Of a DNA stretch of 64,000 bases, positions 1 through 12,372 are shown in pieces (the stretch's first letter is position 1; every line of letters begins with the position of its first letter). A program made the position numbers and the translations under genes. A model generated the notes under the pieces. The model made no database searches. It saw nothing but the letters and a program-made list of their open reading frames with translations, and was not told the origin of the DNA. This DNA is from Tamarix chinensis (lineage: Eukaryota > Streptophyta > Magnoliopsida > Caryophyllales > Tamaricaceae), in the NCBI GenBank assembly GCA_030549775.1, contig CM060173.1, positions 6,794,501 to 6,858,500 of the forward strand. The letters run 5' to 3'.

Positions 1-310
1 CAGTTTGAGAGGTGTAGGTGGCGGTGGTTACGGTAGGAGAGGTGGCTAATGGTGGTGCAAAGGGCAGCGGAGGTAGAAGAAAGGGCTGATTGGAGAGGAG
101 ACTTTACACGGCTGGGGTGGCTTGTGTAGTGAAAATTGAGGGAGGAGGAAGGTTTAGTTGGGTAGAGGGTGGTGCAGGGAGTACTTAGGTGGGCGGAGTA
201 GGTGGCGGCATTGGCCGACAAAGGCAGAAATGGTGTCTGAAATGGAGGTGGCACACGAGGGGGTTTTCTGGGTTGGAAAACAAAAGCTTGACCCTTGCTG
301 ACTATGGGAG

Positions 311-318
311 TATTTATA
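311..318 (-). promoter_or_regulatory. TATA box of GL-0
   Basis: TATTTATA on the plus strand reads TATAAATA on the minus strand. The same motif occurs at the equivalent place in GL-2 (26679-26686) and GL-3 (50644-50651), which supports a conserved LTR promoter. Use as a promoter is inferred. Confidence 0.45.
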
Positions 319-852
319 GGCCATTGGAATGGATGAAGTCAGAAGGGAGGCGGGAGAATAGCGTAGGTGGGCGAAGTGCACCAACAGGTGCTGGCAGCCG
401 GCACATTATCAATCATGGTAGATTTAGCCTATGATTGACTAGGGATGAGAGAAAAACGTGCGATAAGAGGGGAGAAGAGGATGGGTCAAAGGGGTCGTTG
501 AATTGACGAGGGAGAGAGGGGAAAATGGCTGGTCAAAGCGGGTGCGGCCAGCGGCAGATTCCTTGGGCAGTTGCAGACTGCAATGGAGGGAAGAAGGAGG
601 AGGAAGAAGATGGGTGTGGACATTGTGGTATAGGGAAGAAAAGAAAGAAAAGAAAAGAGGACAAAATCGGCCGAGTGATGAGGTTAAAAAAATACGACAA
701 AACGCGGCGTTTAGGAGACGGGTCGGCTCGAAGGAGAAACGGAGGGGAAAGTTTGGGTCTGGAGAAGCCAAGCCCAGGTCACTGAAGGAGAAAAAAGAAA
801 GAAAAGGAGGCAAGTTGCGAATAAGCCCAATCAGGTAAGGAGGAAGAAAAAT

Positions 853-928
853 AAAAGAAGAAGAAAGAAAAAGAAAGAAAAAGAAAAGAAAGAAAGAAAA
901 GGAAAAAAGGAAAAAAGGAAAAAGAAAA
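853..928 (+). repeat. Uninterrupted 76-nt polypurine tract
   Basis: Every base from 853 to 928 is A or G (GAAAGAAAA-type simple sequence). Equivalent purine-rich tracts lie in the other GL copies near 18060-18145, 27160-27255 and 51236-51292. On the element's own strand this is a CT-rich tract upstream of the TATA box. Confidence 0.85.
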
Positions 929-1231
929 TAGGTGGTTTGGGGTCAATTAAATTAATTTGAATATTTGGGATATTTAAAATAATAATATTTAAATAAAATA
1001 ATATGTAATTCCCTTTTTAGGCTAATTTAGGGTTTTTGAAAGGTTTTTCATAAATTCCATTTTAATTAGCAAAATACCCAATATTTTTCCAATAAAAATA
1101 TTTATTATTTCTTCTTAATTTTCCCTAATTAATTCCTTTTTATTTTAATAAAAATAATTTATTTAATTAATTTTTATAATAAATCCTTAATTAGCTATAA
1201 TTCTTAAAATTTGGATTTTTGGGACATTTCA

Positions 1232-2091
1232 ATTAATATATTTCGGCCCTATAGGAGATATGCACACTTAAGTGATTAGGTATCTCGTTATTTGGTGGTC
1301 TAGTTACATTTATGGGTGGGCCAGCTAAGGCTAGTACCATTTAAGTACTAGATTAGTTGTTATGGTTTCTTCAAGTCTCCTTCCTTAAGTTAAAATAATG
1401 TATTAGTTATGATCACAGTAATGAAATATAATAATCATTGAATCTCATCTATCAATATATTTTTATTACATTATTTTATACTTGATGATTGAGTTTTTGT
1501 ATGCTCAGTTGACATCTATATGTAATCATGTTATTACCTTATCATTATATGCTCTATTACTTTTTTTTTTACATGTGACTCATATATAATGATATCTTAT
1601 TAGGATAGTTGTGTTACTCAGTACAAGATGCGTACAACTACTACAAATTTGTAGATGTTGTATCGTAGGTATATGGTGATGATCCTACTAACATTGAGGA
1701 GGTTCTTGAGGTGGAGTGATGTGGGTTTATACATTAAGACTAAGGTATAGAGTTATATTTATCCGAGGTCACACATATCATATACCCTATATTCTAGATA
1801 TCTCTTTTGGATTCTTCATTACTTTTATTCCCCTTATCTCTTTTTATGTATTTAACTATCTAGAGCATGTACTCCGTACTCTATTATTGTGGTAAATATT
1901 TAACGTCTTTTGTTGTTTATATCTATTTCCATAAGTTTTGATTTATTTTTTCATAACATTTTAACCTTACACTTAGTACGAAAAAGGTATAGACTAGACT
2001 CATACTAAGTGTGGTGGTAATATATGTTATATTATATTTATACTTCCATTTAAAACCGAAAATTTTTACTAGTAAATTTTGGCATATTATG
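1232..2091 (+). mobile_element. GL-family 3' end in plus orientation, interrupted by GL-0 (GL-6)
   Basis: The tail from about 1960 to 2091 matches the end of the GL family read on its own strand: a CACTTAGTAC-type stretch, then ACTAAGTGTGGTGGTAATA, then AAAATTTTTACTAGTAAATTTT and a terminal GGCATATTA in place of GGGGTGTTACA. The corresponding stretch in GL-1 is at 13262-13410 in the opposite orientation. GL-0 ends exactly where this segment begins, so GL-0 probably inserted into this copy. The sequence is diverged and the upstream half is not clearly recognisable. Confidence 0.45.
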
Positions 2092-4856
2092 GTAACTAAT
2101 GAACTTCTAATGGCTTATGCCTTGATGTGATTAAGAATGTGAGTATGGATGACCTAATTTAATTTAAGTAAATAATATGGACATATAAGATAACCTTTAG
2201 TTGATTACCGTTTTAGCTTAGACCTTCAACCTCATAAAGTTGGCATTGCTTAGACATGAGTCCTAAACCTTAATCCTCACTTGGTTATTTAAATAAATGG
2301 ATGTATAATATGGATATAGGTTGACCTCTAGATAACCTTCACTTAGACCTTGACCTTATCTTTAGTAAGGTTGACATTGTGTCAACCCTAATTAATGGTA
2401 AGAATATACCTAAATATTGAAATTTTGACTTATTATTTATATGATGAACCCTAAGTAATATATGATGCATTAATTGACTATTTGTGAAACTCTTGGCTAA
2501 TTTTTGAATTGGTGAATAATGGTTATGTTCTATATTAAAGGTACAAACCTTGATTATGAGGATAACTAGTTAAGTATATTGAAATTGTAGCTTAAAGTTT
2601 CAATTTGGCCTTATGGTATTCCTATGGTTGGTTTGATCACTTATGAGCCTTTATTGATCTCTTATAACTTAATGGGTTAAAAATTCTATATAACTATGAG
2701 ATTATAAATGGTGAATAAACAATTGGTTTAAAAAAAGATTGTGGATTCTTATATGGTGAAATTATGTGTTGATGCCTTATTATGTTTCGTTATATTACCT
2801 TGTTAAAATAATAATCAAATTAAAGTGAAACAAGCATTATAATAGTTCTAGATTATAGGATCCTCGACTAGCTACTAGGGATTAGTCTACCTTCGAATAC
2901 TCTTTTTATCATTTCCTTCATACGAAATATGAGAGATCCTAGTGTATTTCCTACTCTAAATACTTATGATGTACTAGAGGGTGTCTATATTAGAGAGTTT
3001 GGTAAATTGGTTAGGTTTATTTTGCTTTAACCATAAATTATGTCCTCTTGTTTCACTTGGCTTCATCTGAACTTTATGTTCATTCAGTTGTTTAGTTTAA
3101 CTTTCACGGGTATAAAGAGACTATAGGGTTAATCCTGCCCATTGTTTAAGAAATCCTAGAAGGGAATTACGTGATCATCTTAATGGAATACAATAACCAA
3201 TTGGTTTTCAAATATACTACAAAACTTTGCCCTTGCTTTCTCTAGATGTTCTTCAGCGTTGTAAGCACTCCTTAAAAATACAACGAGGTACATTCATCAT
3301 GTGATTCCATGTATTTAGTCTATAGTGCCCATGACCATAAAACTATCTCATTCTTGCATGTTCTTATGAACTATTGCGTGATATAAATTATTTGAAATTG
3401 GTCTTCATATTACATGAGTCATGTGTCTGAGATGTTAGATATGTAATGATATGCTCCTTCTTCTATAGATTAGATCATATGTGATATTAAAGGGATGGTT
3501 TAAGTGGTTATGATTCCTTATGTATATGATATGTATGTCACCGTGTGTTGTAGTGTGAATGTCTTCCTTTCGCCTTTATGCATATGATAAGCTTGATTAT
3601 GATAATGATTTCAATTATGTATAATTAACATTGCATGCATGTATTAGTATGTGTAGGTTTGAACATGATATATGTGTCTCGCGTGTCCTATGTTCTACGT
3701 GATAGGGTTACATTAGTTTGCTCATTATGCATTTATATCGATAAGATTGTTGTTACAATCCCCTACTTAATCCCACAAGTAGAATGTCTTATATGTAGTT
3801 TCTTGAAAATGACCAATAAGTGGTTTATTTTGTTTCAACGCTAGTCATGACTATTTGAACGTAGGCATTCTAGTGGGAGGCCTCTTTTCTTGGTCCTTTA
3901 GTGATTGGGATTTATTTTGTGTAGCAATGTTTTCCTTTTAGATATTGGTCTTTTTTGATCTCATGCATGTTTATGGGGTTAATATAACCTTTTTTTGTAA
4001 ACCTTAAACTCTCCCATTTTTTATGTGATTTATCTTTCTTACTTTGGTTGTATCTTATGCGTAAGGTTTGGGATACTCAGTCTAGTGTTTAGTAATGCAA
4101 CAAATAACATAATGTCTATCTTATATTAGTTACAACAATAGCACCTTATTTTTTACAAGATTATATTTGTATTTCCACCTTCACGAATATTTTAAAACAA
4201 AATTTTTCAATATTAAAAAATAAAAGAGTTACACTCATCACCACGATCAAGTCCACATGCTAAAATTATAAAACCCAGTATTAAAGAAATGATATAAAAT
4301 AAATTAAAAGGTTAATAAATAGAATTAAATAAAAAGTAACAAAGTGAAAAGTTTTCTACATCAACGCAAAATGCAATAAAAGGAGAAACATAAAAAGGCG
4401 ATTGAGGGAAGGGGAGTGTTGTTATATCCTTTCATTGTTTGAAAAGCTAGGAGAGCTAAACAACGATGCTTGATACTTTTATCCAACTAAATTAACTAAC
4501 TATAAATAATCAATCCTTTTAATGTAATCTTTTACACCTCTTATTTGTGATTACTACTTTCAACCTTTTTGTCCTTGCATTGTCTAGGGTTATGGGTGTC
4601 ATCTCTAGATTTTCTAGCATAACATTAATTGTGGTGACAAAAGTGAGATTTTATCAACATTTTGGTGAAATTAGGTAATTTTGAGGCAATGCTCACTCTT
4701 CTATTTGAAGATTAAATTATCTATTTTGGTGAAATTAGTATTGCCATCTAGTTTGTTAGTTTTCATTCTTCAGCGCCTTAGATTGCTTAGCCCCTGCTTT
4801 TAATCCTAGTAACCAAACCTTGTATGTTCTTCTTACTTTGATTTTAACATGAAATT
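2092..4856. other. AT-rich DNA without a recognisable gene
   Basis: About 2.8 kb with dense stops in all frames. No retroelement protein motif, tRNA, terminal repeat or long simple repeat was recognised. The only longer frame (3635-3844, 69 codons) has no recognisable feature. It is probably decayed transposon sequence flanking the gypsy nest. Confidence 0.4.
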
Positions 4857-5133
4857 TGTTGAGTTAGTAGTAGGTTCCCACTTTTGAAGCAACATTTCAC
4901 TCCAAGAAAGAAGAGTAGAGGGAGAAAGTGAGCCTAGAAGGATGAGAAAGAAAAAATTTATCAAAATACTCACTACCCTTTTCATTAATCAGTAACTATG
5001 GATTTATAACAAGTATTTTACAACATTTTTAGATGGTTACAAGGACAATTGGCTACTAGTTAAAATTATGGCTATCATGGCTCAGCTACAAGAATGCTAC
5101 TAAAGAAAATCATCACTACTAAGGAAATACGGT
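4857..5133 (-). mobile_element. Gypsy LTR copy, same family and orientation as 38345-38604
   Basis: Plus-strand sequence starts TGTTGAGTTAGTAG and shares long colinear blocks with 38345-38604, for example GGATTTATA-CAAGTATTTTACAACATTTT, GATGGTTAC and CTATCATG-CTCAGCTACAAG, with many point differences. On the minus strand it ends ...TCAACA at 4857. The bases beyond 4857 do not resemble the primer-binding side of the other copy, so this is either the 3' LTR of the broken gypsy element or a solo LTR. No polypurine tract was identified next to its other end, and no target duplication was found. Confidence 0.6.
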
Positions 5134-5602
5134 AAGGGTGCATTTAGTTTGGAAAAACCATTTTCTATTTTCTACCTTAAGCTTTATATGGAAAAACAAG
5201 AAAATCATTCTCAATGGAAATTTTAAAAAATGTGTTCATGTATCATATTATAAAACTACTTTTTTAATTTTAAAAATTTTTAAAAATATATTTATTTTCT
5301 TCTAGCTTGGATGATGACGATGACTATGATGATGATGATGATAGCGACGATGGCAATTATTATTACCAACATTATTCATAATAATTTTATTAATAATATT
5401 ATTTTTATTATTAGTATTTAATAACAACAACAACTACAACAATAATAATAATAATCATGATAAAAAATAATATTAATATTGAATAAAATCAACATCCATG
5501 TGAGATGAGAAGAAAAAAAAAAGAGGTCTCAAAGGAAAGAACATGGGAGAAAAGAAAAATGGTATCAAAAAACCAAAGCCAAAACCTAACTTTGATACCA
5601 AA
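5134..5602. other. AT-rich filler with (GAT)n and a primer-binding-site-like motif
   Basis: Begins GGGTGCATTTAGTTTGGAAAA, which resembles the end of a plant hAT-type MITE, but no matching second end was found. It holds a short GAT/GAC repeat (5310-5345), ATT/AAC microsatellite-like DNA, and at 5586-5600 a minus-strand TGGTATCAAAGTTAG, close to the TGGTATCAGAGC initiator-tRNA-Met primer-binding site of copia elements. That motif ties it to the LTR-like block just above. Confidence 0.35.
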
Positions 5603-6350
5603 TTTGACACAAATCTTCAAAGAGGATGAAGATTAGTGTAAAAGAGTTGAAGTTTATCATCGTTTTGGCTTGGAATTCAAAGAAGAATTAGAATATTCAA
5701 GAAAGAAATCAACAAGAACTCAATCAAGAAATCAAAGAACTCAAAAATATTCAAAGAAACCAATTTGAATATCACCAATCTAAGATTATTCTAAATAGTC
5801 TTAGAATGGGCATTCAATCACAAGGAGAGAATTAATCAAGTATTTTCTTGAGTTATATTTTAATATCAAAATTATCCAAAATTCTACCATGAGTGTCGAC
5901 ATTCCATGCTTATATAGGGGTTTAGGATATTGCTAACTAGCATACTAGTTTTAGCCACATAATACACAAATGACTAACTGGCACAAAGCTAGCATTATAA
6001 TATATTTACTACCTAAAAAATACATGGGTCAAAAATAATATTACAAATAAAATAGGCTAAGATTACATGAAAATAATTTACAAGAATCCTAATCAAGACA
6101 ATGGTGTTCACTTTGAAAGGTTGGCTATGTCTTTTTAACTTTAACTTTCATGCACAACATGACTTCCTTTGCAATAACTTGTAACATGTGAAAATCTTAA
6201 GTATCTTAACTTTCGTATATGATTAGATCATCTTGCTACAAATATGTTACATACCTACAAGAATGAGTTAAAGCAATATCATCAAAATTAGTCAAAGAAT
6301 TATCATCAAATAAAACAAATGTAATTAGATCCCAAAATAAGTATGCCAAA
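5603..6350 (-). mobile_element. Probable copia-type LTR inserted in the gypsy 3' part
   Basis: Read on the minus strand, the block carries a TATA box (CCCTATATAAGC, 5908-5919) and ends just before a primer-binding-site-like TGGTATCAAAG. That order (LTR, then PBS) is what a minus-strand copia element would show. Its upper boundary is set by the point where gypsy integrase-like sequence stops being recognisable (about 6350). No second LTR copy and no target duplication were found, so the limits are approximate. Confidence 0.35.
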
Positions 6351-6475
6351 TTAATAATGTGAAGATCGTCTTTGGATGCACCTATATCATTGTGATAATT
6401 TTGTAGTATGGCTATAAACTCACATAGATCCAATGTCTGATTGAAAATTCCTTATATCACTTATGCTTGTTTGCT
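6351..6475 (-). pseudogene. Gypsy integrase C-terminal fragment
   Basis: On the minus strand, just below the older copia element, short coding blocks match the C-terminal region that follows the integrase core in plant Ty3/gypsy polyproteins. There is an ANKHK block, a FQSD block, then after a one-base shift WIYVSL, a stop in place of Gln, and PYYK. The usual family pattern is a GDWVYVxLQPYRQ-like stretch. This is the continuation of the fragment at 11175-11608, which supports the reading that the copia element at 6476-11174 sits inside the same gypsy gene. Confidence 0.55.
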
Positions 6476-6677
6476 TGTTAGATTATAATAATTAGCCATT
6501 TTGAATTGTATTAGTTAGCCAATTATATTAGTTAGACAGTTGTATCTTAGTATATAAACATATAATATACAAGACTCAAATATACTATAAGGCATATATC
6601 TTCTTGAATAAGAGAACAACTCTTCATCTCGTCTTCTTCTTCCTTTTCTTATTTCTTCCACCTTGTTTTCTTTACCG
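6476..6677 (+). repeat. 5' LTR of older copia element (copia B)
   Basis: A 202-bp repeat starting TGTTAGATTATA, found again at 10973-11174 with the same length and about 20 differences by hand count (roughly 90% identity). It is followed at 6685 by TGGTATCAATGCTCAG, a copia-type primer-binding site. The final bases read CCG where the 3' copy reads CCA, consistent with a decayed TG...CA terminus. Confidence 0.88.
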
Positions 6678-6684
6678 AATTATA

Positions 6685-6700
6685 TGGTATCAATGCTCAG
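6685..6700 (+). other. Primer-binding site of copia B
   Basis: TGGTATCAATGCTCAG lies 7 bp after the 5' LTR. The first eight bases match the standard initiator tRNA-Met PBS (TGGTATCAGAGC). Confidence 0.75.
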
Positions 6701-6769
6701 TTAATTTAGTTCATAATCCTGTATACCTTCTCGTCATATGCTATATTGTACCATAACACATTTTACTAT

Positions 6770-9700
6770 ATGGAAAATCAAGATTCAATTCAAGAACCTA
6801 ATACTCCCAAACTTTCTACCATTAACACACCACACGAGATATATCTTCATCTGTCAATAAAATTGTTAACAGCCGATAACTATCATCAATGACGCCAATC
6901 CTATAAAGTTTCCTTGCATGAAAAGAGCAAATTAGGATTTATTATTGGTACAAGTTGAAAAACTGCAAATCCGCGATTAACAGAGCAATGGGTAAAGTTC
7001 AATAACATAGTGATTGGATGGTTACTACATTCTATAACTCTAGAGATTGCTAGGAGTATATTGTATTGTAAAACCTCAACAAAAATATGGAAAAATCTAG
7101 AGCTATAATTTTCCCATGTTAATAACACTCAAATTTACCAAGTTGAAATATAATCGAATCTGACATTTCAAGAAAATGTATCTATCTTTGACTATTGTAA
7201 CAAAATGAAATCATTATGGGATGAGTATAGTTGTTTAGTTGAAGAATTCACTTGTCCAAGTTGTGGCTTAGGAGAGGGCTCAATGAAGCCAATTGAAAGT
7301 CACCAAATCATCCAATTCTTGATGGGATTGAATGATTCTTATAATAACATCAGAGGTAATGTATTAATGAAGAGTACAATACCTCTAATGAGGAAAGTAT
7401 ATCACATCATATTGCAAGAAGAGAAGCAGCGATCAATACACAATCTAATCAATATTCAATATGATTCAGCAGCATTAGCATCTTACAATCAAAACTCTAG
7501 AATTCATCAAAATAAGTCATTTTCTAAAGGAAATAATGGACAAAAATCCAGGAATCCTGATCCCTATTTTTTGAACATTGCAAGATCACACGTTATACTA
7601 TGAACGGATGTTACAAACTACATGGTTACCCGGTGGAATTTAAATCTGGCAAATGGAAGAGGGTAACAACTATGTCAAATATAGAAAATGACAAAACCAT
7701 TGCTCCATCGCCAACATTCACATATGAATGGTATCAACAATTACTGAATATGCCAAATCAACATCAAATCACATCTAATGAAAATTTTGGGTTCATCTAC
7801 CTTCCTTGCAGATAAAGCTTGTTCCATTTCATCCAACAGTCAATCTTGTTGGATTCTTGATAGTGGTGCCACTAATCACATCTCTCCAAACCTATCATTT
7901 TTCTATTATTACACTTTTTCGTACACAAAATCATATATCAAAATACCTTAGAGAAGTCAAGCACTCATTGCTCATACAACAGTTAAACTATTACCCAATA
8001 TGAAATTATAAAATGTACTTCATATCCTATCTTTCCACTTCAATCTTTTATCTGTTCAAAAACCGTCCACACAATTATCTACTAGTCTTGTTTTTAATTC
8101 AACTCACTTCTTAATTCAGGACCCTTCAATAAAGAAGTCCCTGGTCATTGGAAAAGAAAAAGGAGGATTATATCTTATTCAACATCAAATTGCTTCTATT
8201 TCCCTAAGCCCAAATGATGTTTCTTGTATACCCAAACATTTTGAGATTAAGGATACTCATAATAGTACATCTTTTGTAGCTACTCATATGATTTTCAATG
8301 AAGAACAATTATAGCATTGTCTCATGGGTCATTTTCTATTTTCTTTGTTACATATTGTTGATCCTCATATACATACCAATCATTATCACATTTTCTATAT
8401 ATTCCCTCAAGTAAATTTTCATAGGCACCCTTTTCTTCACAATTTATACAATACCTGATGTTCTTTTGGTTTAATACATGTAGATATTTGGGGCCCTTAT
8501 AAGTATTCTACCTATAATGCTTATAGGTACTTTCTCAGTATTGTTGATGATTTCAGTAGGGCTAATTGGGTCCATTTACTCAATCATAAAAGTGTACCCT
8601 TTTCCATCATTAAATCCTTTATTACTCGTGTTAAAAAAACAATTAAATGCTACTATAAAATTCTTAGATCTTATAATGAACAGGAATTTTGTGATGAAAT
8701 TACTACTTCTTACGATGAATCCATGGAAATTATTCATCAAACAACTTGCATAGGTACTCCTCAATAAAATGGAGTAGTAAAAAGAAAATATCGTCACCTT
8801 CTTGAAGTAACCCAAGGATTAACATTACAAGCTAAACTTCCTGTCAAATATTGGGGAGAAGCTTTACTTAGTGCAGCTTACCTGATAAACAGATTCTCTC
8901 TACCATCTCATAAACATAAATTGCCCTACGATTTGCTCTACAATATGAAACCAACATATACACATCTTAAAAGCTTTGGTTGCCTATGTTTTGTCTCCAC
9001 CCCATTAAATCACAAAAATAAACTCAATCCTAGAGATAATCCATGTGTGTTCTTGGGATATCCTTATGGTAAGAAAGCATATAAGGTCTTAGATCTACAA
9101 TCTAAACAATTTTTTTCCACAAGAAATGGTGTGTCCAATGAGAAATTCTACCCATTTGATCACTTATCAAAAAATTGATCAACAACCATTGCTAGTTATA
9201 ACTAATGACCCTTCTCATTTTATATTCATAGCTACATCTATCTCTAGAAATTCTTCACCATCTATATTCACAAACTTTATGCCTGAAACACATCATTTGC
9301 CACCACCTATTTCACCTTCCCCTCAAATTTCACCTACACCTATACGTAAATCACTTCGTCCTTATAAACCTCCATCTCATTTTGAAGACTACATATGCTC
9401 TTTTTCCCAAGTATCTTATGTAGCTGTAAACTTCTCATCAGTATTTGCTTTTGTTTCTCAGTCTTCACAACATTATGAACCTACATGTTACTTAGAGGCA
9501 TCTATAAATCCCAATTGAATTACTTCTATGAATAAAGAAGTAATAGCCTTATAGGAAAATAAGACCAAGGATGTTATGGATCTTCCACCTAACAAGAAAC
9601 CTATCAGGTGTAGATAGGTGTATAAAGTCAAACTTAAAGCTGATGGCACTCTTGAAAGGTATAAAGCTCGCTTTGTTGGAAAAGGGTTCACCCAAAAGGC

Positions 9701-10960
9701 TAGAGAAGATTATAAGGAAAGCTTCTCTCCAGTTTTCAAGATGGCCACAATTCGTTGTCCAATAGCATTGGTTGCATCTAAACACTAGTAGTTATTTCAA
9801 CTTGATATCAATTGCCTTTCTTCATGGTGATCTTCATGAGGAGGTTTATAAGACTATGAGTCTATGAAGTATGCAGACTACGGAAATCCTTATATGGTCT
9901 CAAACAAGCCTCTCGGCAATGGTTTGCCAAATTGAATGCTGCACTAATGCAAGATGGTTATGTATAGACCCAGAGTGATTATTCACTATTTATTAAGAAG
10001 GATGGTACAAATATCACTATGATTGTCATTTATGCTGATGATATCTTGGTGATAAGAATCTTATTGATATTAATCATTTGAAGGCCTATATATAATAAAA
10101 TTTCATTATCAAATACCTGAGCATTCTGCATTACTTCCTAGGTCTTAGAGCAACCCACCTATCAAAAGCTATTGCTCTTACACAATCTAAATTCACTCAA
10201 GATTTATTACCTAAAGCTGGATTAGGTGATAGTCCAACCACTTGCACACCTTTTCCTTTAAATCATAAATTATCTCGAGATGAAGGTGATAGCTTACCTA
10301 ATCCTAGTCTTTATATAATTATGGTGAGTTAAATTACCTAACTCATACTAGACTAGATCTATCTTATGCTAGTTTAAAATTTGATTCAATTCATGTAAAA
10401 TCCATGAACTCCATACTTCAAAGCTCTTTGTCATGTTCTAAAATACCTTAAAGATGCCATCAAGTATGGAAATTTTCTAAAAGGATCTGATCAACTTACA
10501 TTATATGCCTATACAGATTTAGATTGGGCATTTTACCCTATTTCTAGGAGATCGGTTTCTGGTATTTTGGTTCTTCTAGGACAATCCCCTATTAATTATA
10601 TCATATTCTTCATTAGAAGATGAATACAGAGTAATGTCCCAAGCAATTGTTGATATCACATGGTTGATTAATCTCCTAACAGAAATGGCATTTCATCTTT
10701 GAAAATTGTTACTCTATACTATGATAATCAATCAACCATATGTATTGCTTATAATCCAATTTGACATGAGAGAACAAAACACATTAAAGTAGAATACCAC
10801 TTCACTAGGGATAAAGTTATGGATGGTCTTTTGCAGCTGACCTATCTTCCTAGTTATTCTCAATTAGTTGATGTATTCAAAAAGATACTACCTTCCCAAC
10901 AACACAAGAATCTAATCAATAAGGTTGGCACGTACTAGGCTTCATTGGGTATCCATGCCA
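6770..10960 (+). pseudogene. Copia B gag-pol polyprotein, decayed
   Basis: Degenerate Ty1/copia polyprotein gene with domains in the order gag, protease, integrase, RT, RNase H. The gag starts at ATG 6770 and has the plant copia gag pattern (ADNYH, KLGFIIGT), continuing at 7205-7603 with FLMGLNDSYNNIR and a LQEEKQR block. A zinc-knuckle remnant with CYKLHGYPVEFK is near 7610-7650. The protease motif DSGATNHIS is near 7855. The integrase C-terminal part is clear at 8770-9178 (KLPVKYWGEALLSAAYLINR, FLGYPYGKKAYKV). RT pieces include KARFVGKGFTQK at about 9660-9700, a [11 protein letters not shown] region near 9900 and YADDILV near 10030, with RNase H remnants to about 10920. Many stops and frameshifts separate these blocks, so the element cannot make its own proteins. 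Typical family length (about 1,300-1,400 codons) is preserved. The clade was not assigned. Confidence 0.88.
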
Positions 10961-10972
10961 AGCTTTAGAGGA
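10961..10972 (+). other. Polypurine tract of copia B
   Basis: AGCTTTAGAGGA immediately precedes the 3' LTR, in the position where plus-strand priming occurs. The tract is short and interrupted by CTTT. Confidence 0.5.
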
Positions 10973-11174
10973 TGTTAGATTATACTAATTATCCATTTTG
11001 AATTATATTAGTTAGCCAATTATATTAGTTAGACAAATGTATCTTAGTATATAAACATATAATATATGGGACTCAAATAGACAATAAGGCATATATCTTC
11101 TTGAATAAAAGAGCAAATCTTCAACTCATCTTCTTCTTCCTTTTCTTGTTTCTTCCACTCTATTTTCTTTACCA
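10973..11174 (+). repeat. 3' LTR of copia B
   Basis: Second copy of the 202-bp LTR, from TGTTAGATTATA to TTTACCA. Flanking bases AATAA (11175-11179) do not match the TTGCT before the 5' LTR, so the target duplication is lost or was altered by a small deletion. The surrounding DNA on both sides is gypsy integrase on the minus strand. Confidence 0.88.
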
Positions 11175-11608
11175 AATAAAAAAATCCATACATACTTGAG
11201 CTCGAAGAAGATTATACTTGAGATAATTTAACAACATGATTCAATATTTTTAGAGCCCTCTATGTAGTCGATTATAGTGGGTGGAGGTTGTTCGTAGACA
11301 AATGAGACGAATGACATACCAATGGTAGTGTGATGGTAAGTGTTGTACCATAGCTCTGCCCAAGGTTAAAGTTGCACCTAATGCCTTTGTTGAATGCTAA
11401 CAAAGGCACGTAGGTAGGTTTCAAACATCTATTGACCATCTCCAATTGCACATCAATTTGGGGGTGGTATGCATGGATTTGGTGTAGCATTTTCCCTTGA
11501 AGTCTAAATAATTCATCCCATAAATGGTTGTAGAAAATTGGATCCTGATTGAGCACAATATTTAGAGAAAAATCCATGAAGTTAGACAATCTCCAAACCA
11601 CTGTCGAT
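11175..11608 (-). pseudogene. Gypsy integrase core fragment (catalytic Asp region onward)
   Basis: Minus-strand reading gives a Ty3/gypsy integrase segment: LNQDPIFYNHLWDELFRLQG (family pattern SDRDPxFxSxFWxxLFxxxG), AYHPQID-QLEMVNRCL (family AYHPQTDGQTEVVNRxLE), then PPTIIDYIEG and LKYNLLRAQ-CMD (family LKxNLxxAQxRMKxxAD). The catalytic D of SDRD is kept as NQD; the E of TEVVN is kept as LEMVN. The piece is bounded by the GL-5 element at 11609 and by copia B at 11174. A decayed gene fragment without expression capacity. Confidence 0.85.
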
Positions 11609-12372
11609 TTTAACACCCCAATTTTTAAACCAAAAAAATTCATTTTTAAGACAATGTGGAAGAGTTTGAAAAACAAAACTAAGGAATGTAACTGTCACAT
11701 CAACCATGAAAGAGGTGGGATCATCACCTAACCCATGCCTGATGCATATCAAAATAGAATAATGAATAAAAAAATGCAAGCTCATAACATTATTATGATA
11801 AGATAAGTGCTAGAATAATATTATAGATAGAATGAGTATGAAAGTTTTACAAAACCAAATACAGAGAATCGATCCAAGAGTTTAAATAACTGAAAACGCA
11901 AAAACTTCCCAACACAGTGAGCAAAAATACTTCTAACTGTTTGCCCTAACTTTAGTTATAATCGCAAACCTCCAAACCCAAGAAATGGACTAGCAATGGC
12001 CCACATCATCATCCTCAACATACTTTAACTAAGAATTGTAACCCTACAAATCGTCCTCTACTGCCTAGACCAAAATCCAGATCATCACAGTGACCACACA
12101 AGTGTAGTATCCATACTATGAAGTACTGGTAAAACATACTACCTAACATGGTAAGGCTCATATAGCATATTGAAGTCACATAAAAACATGGTGATATTAT
12201 ATCAATATAGCTCAATTACAACAAGGCATGCTTGTAGGGAGTATAAAGATATTGTAAGTACGTCGCAATCCATGCAATATAAACCAAATTAGAATCCTTC
12301 CCTTAGTGACCACAAAAGTCGTAGTAAAATCCACACATAACCAAATGTATGTTTTAACATACACATCATAAA

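Larger units (their letters stand above)
1..1231 (-). mobile_element. GL-family giant LTR-like element, truncated by window edge (GL-0)
   Basis: The segment runs from a G-rich GGTGG-repeat block (1-480) through a purine-rich block (480-930) to an AT-rich block ending GGGACATTTCA at 1231. The same order, with related sequence, is seen at 26060-27622 and 50040-51609, where the end reads GGTATTTCA or GGGGTATTTCA. A TATTTATA at 311-318 is a TATAAATA box on the minus strand, as in the other copies. On the minus strand the element therefore starts at 1231 and continues off the window. No conserved protein is encoded: the apparent Arg/Lys/Gly-rich or Pro/Ser-rich frames are by-products of base composition. 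Assignment to the family is by shared architecture and short matching stretches. Confidence 0.6.
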
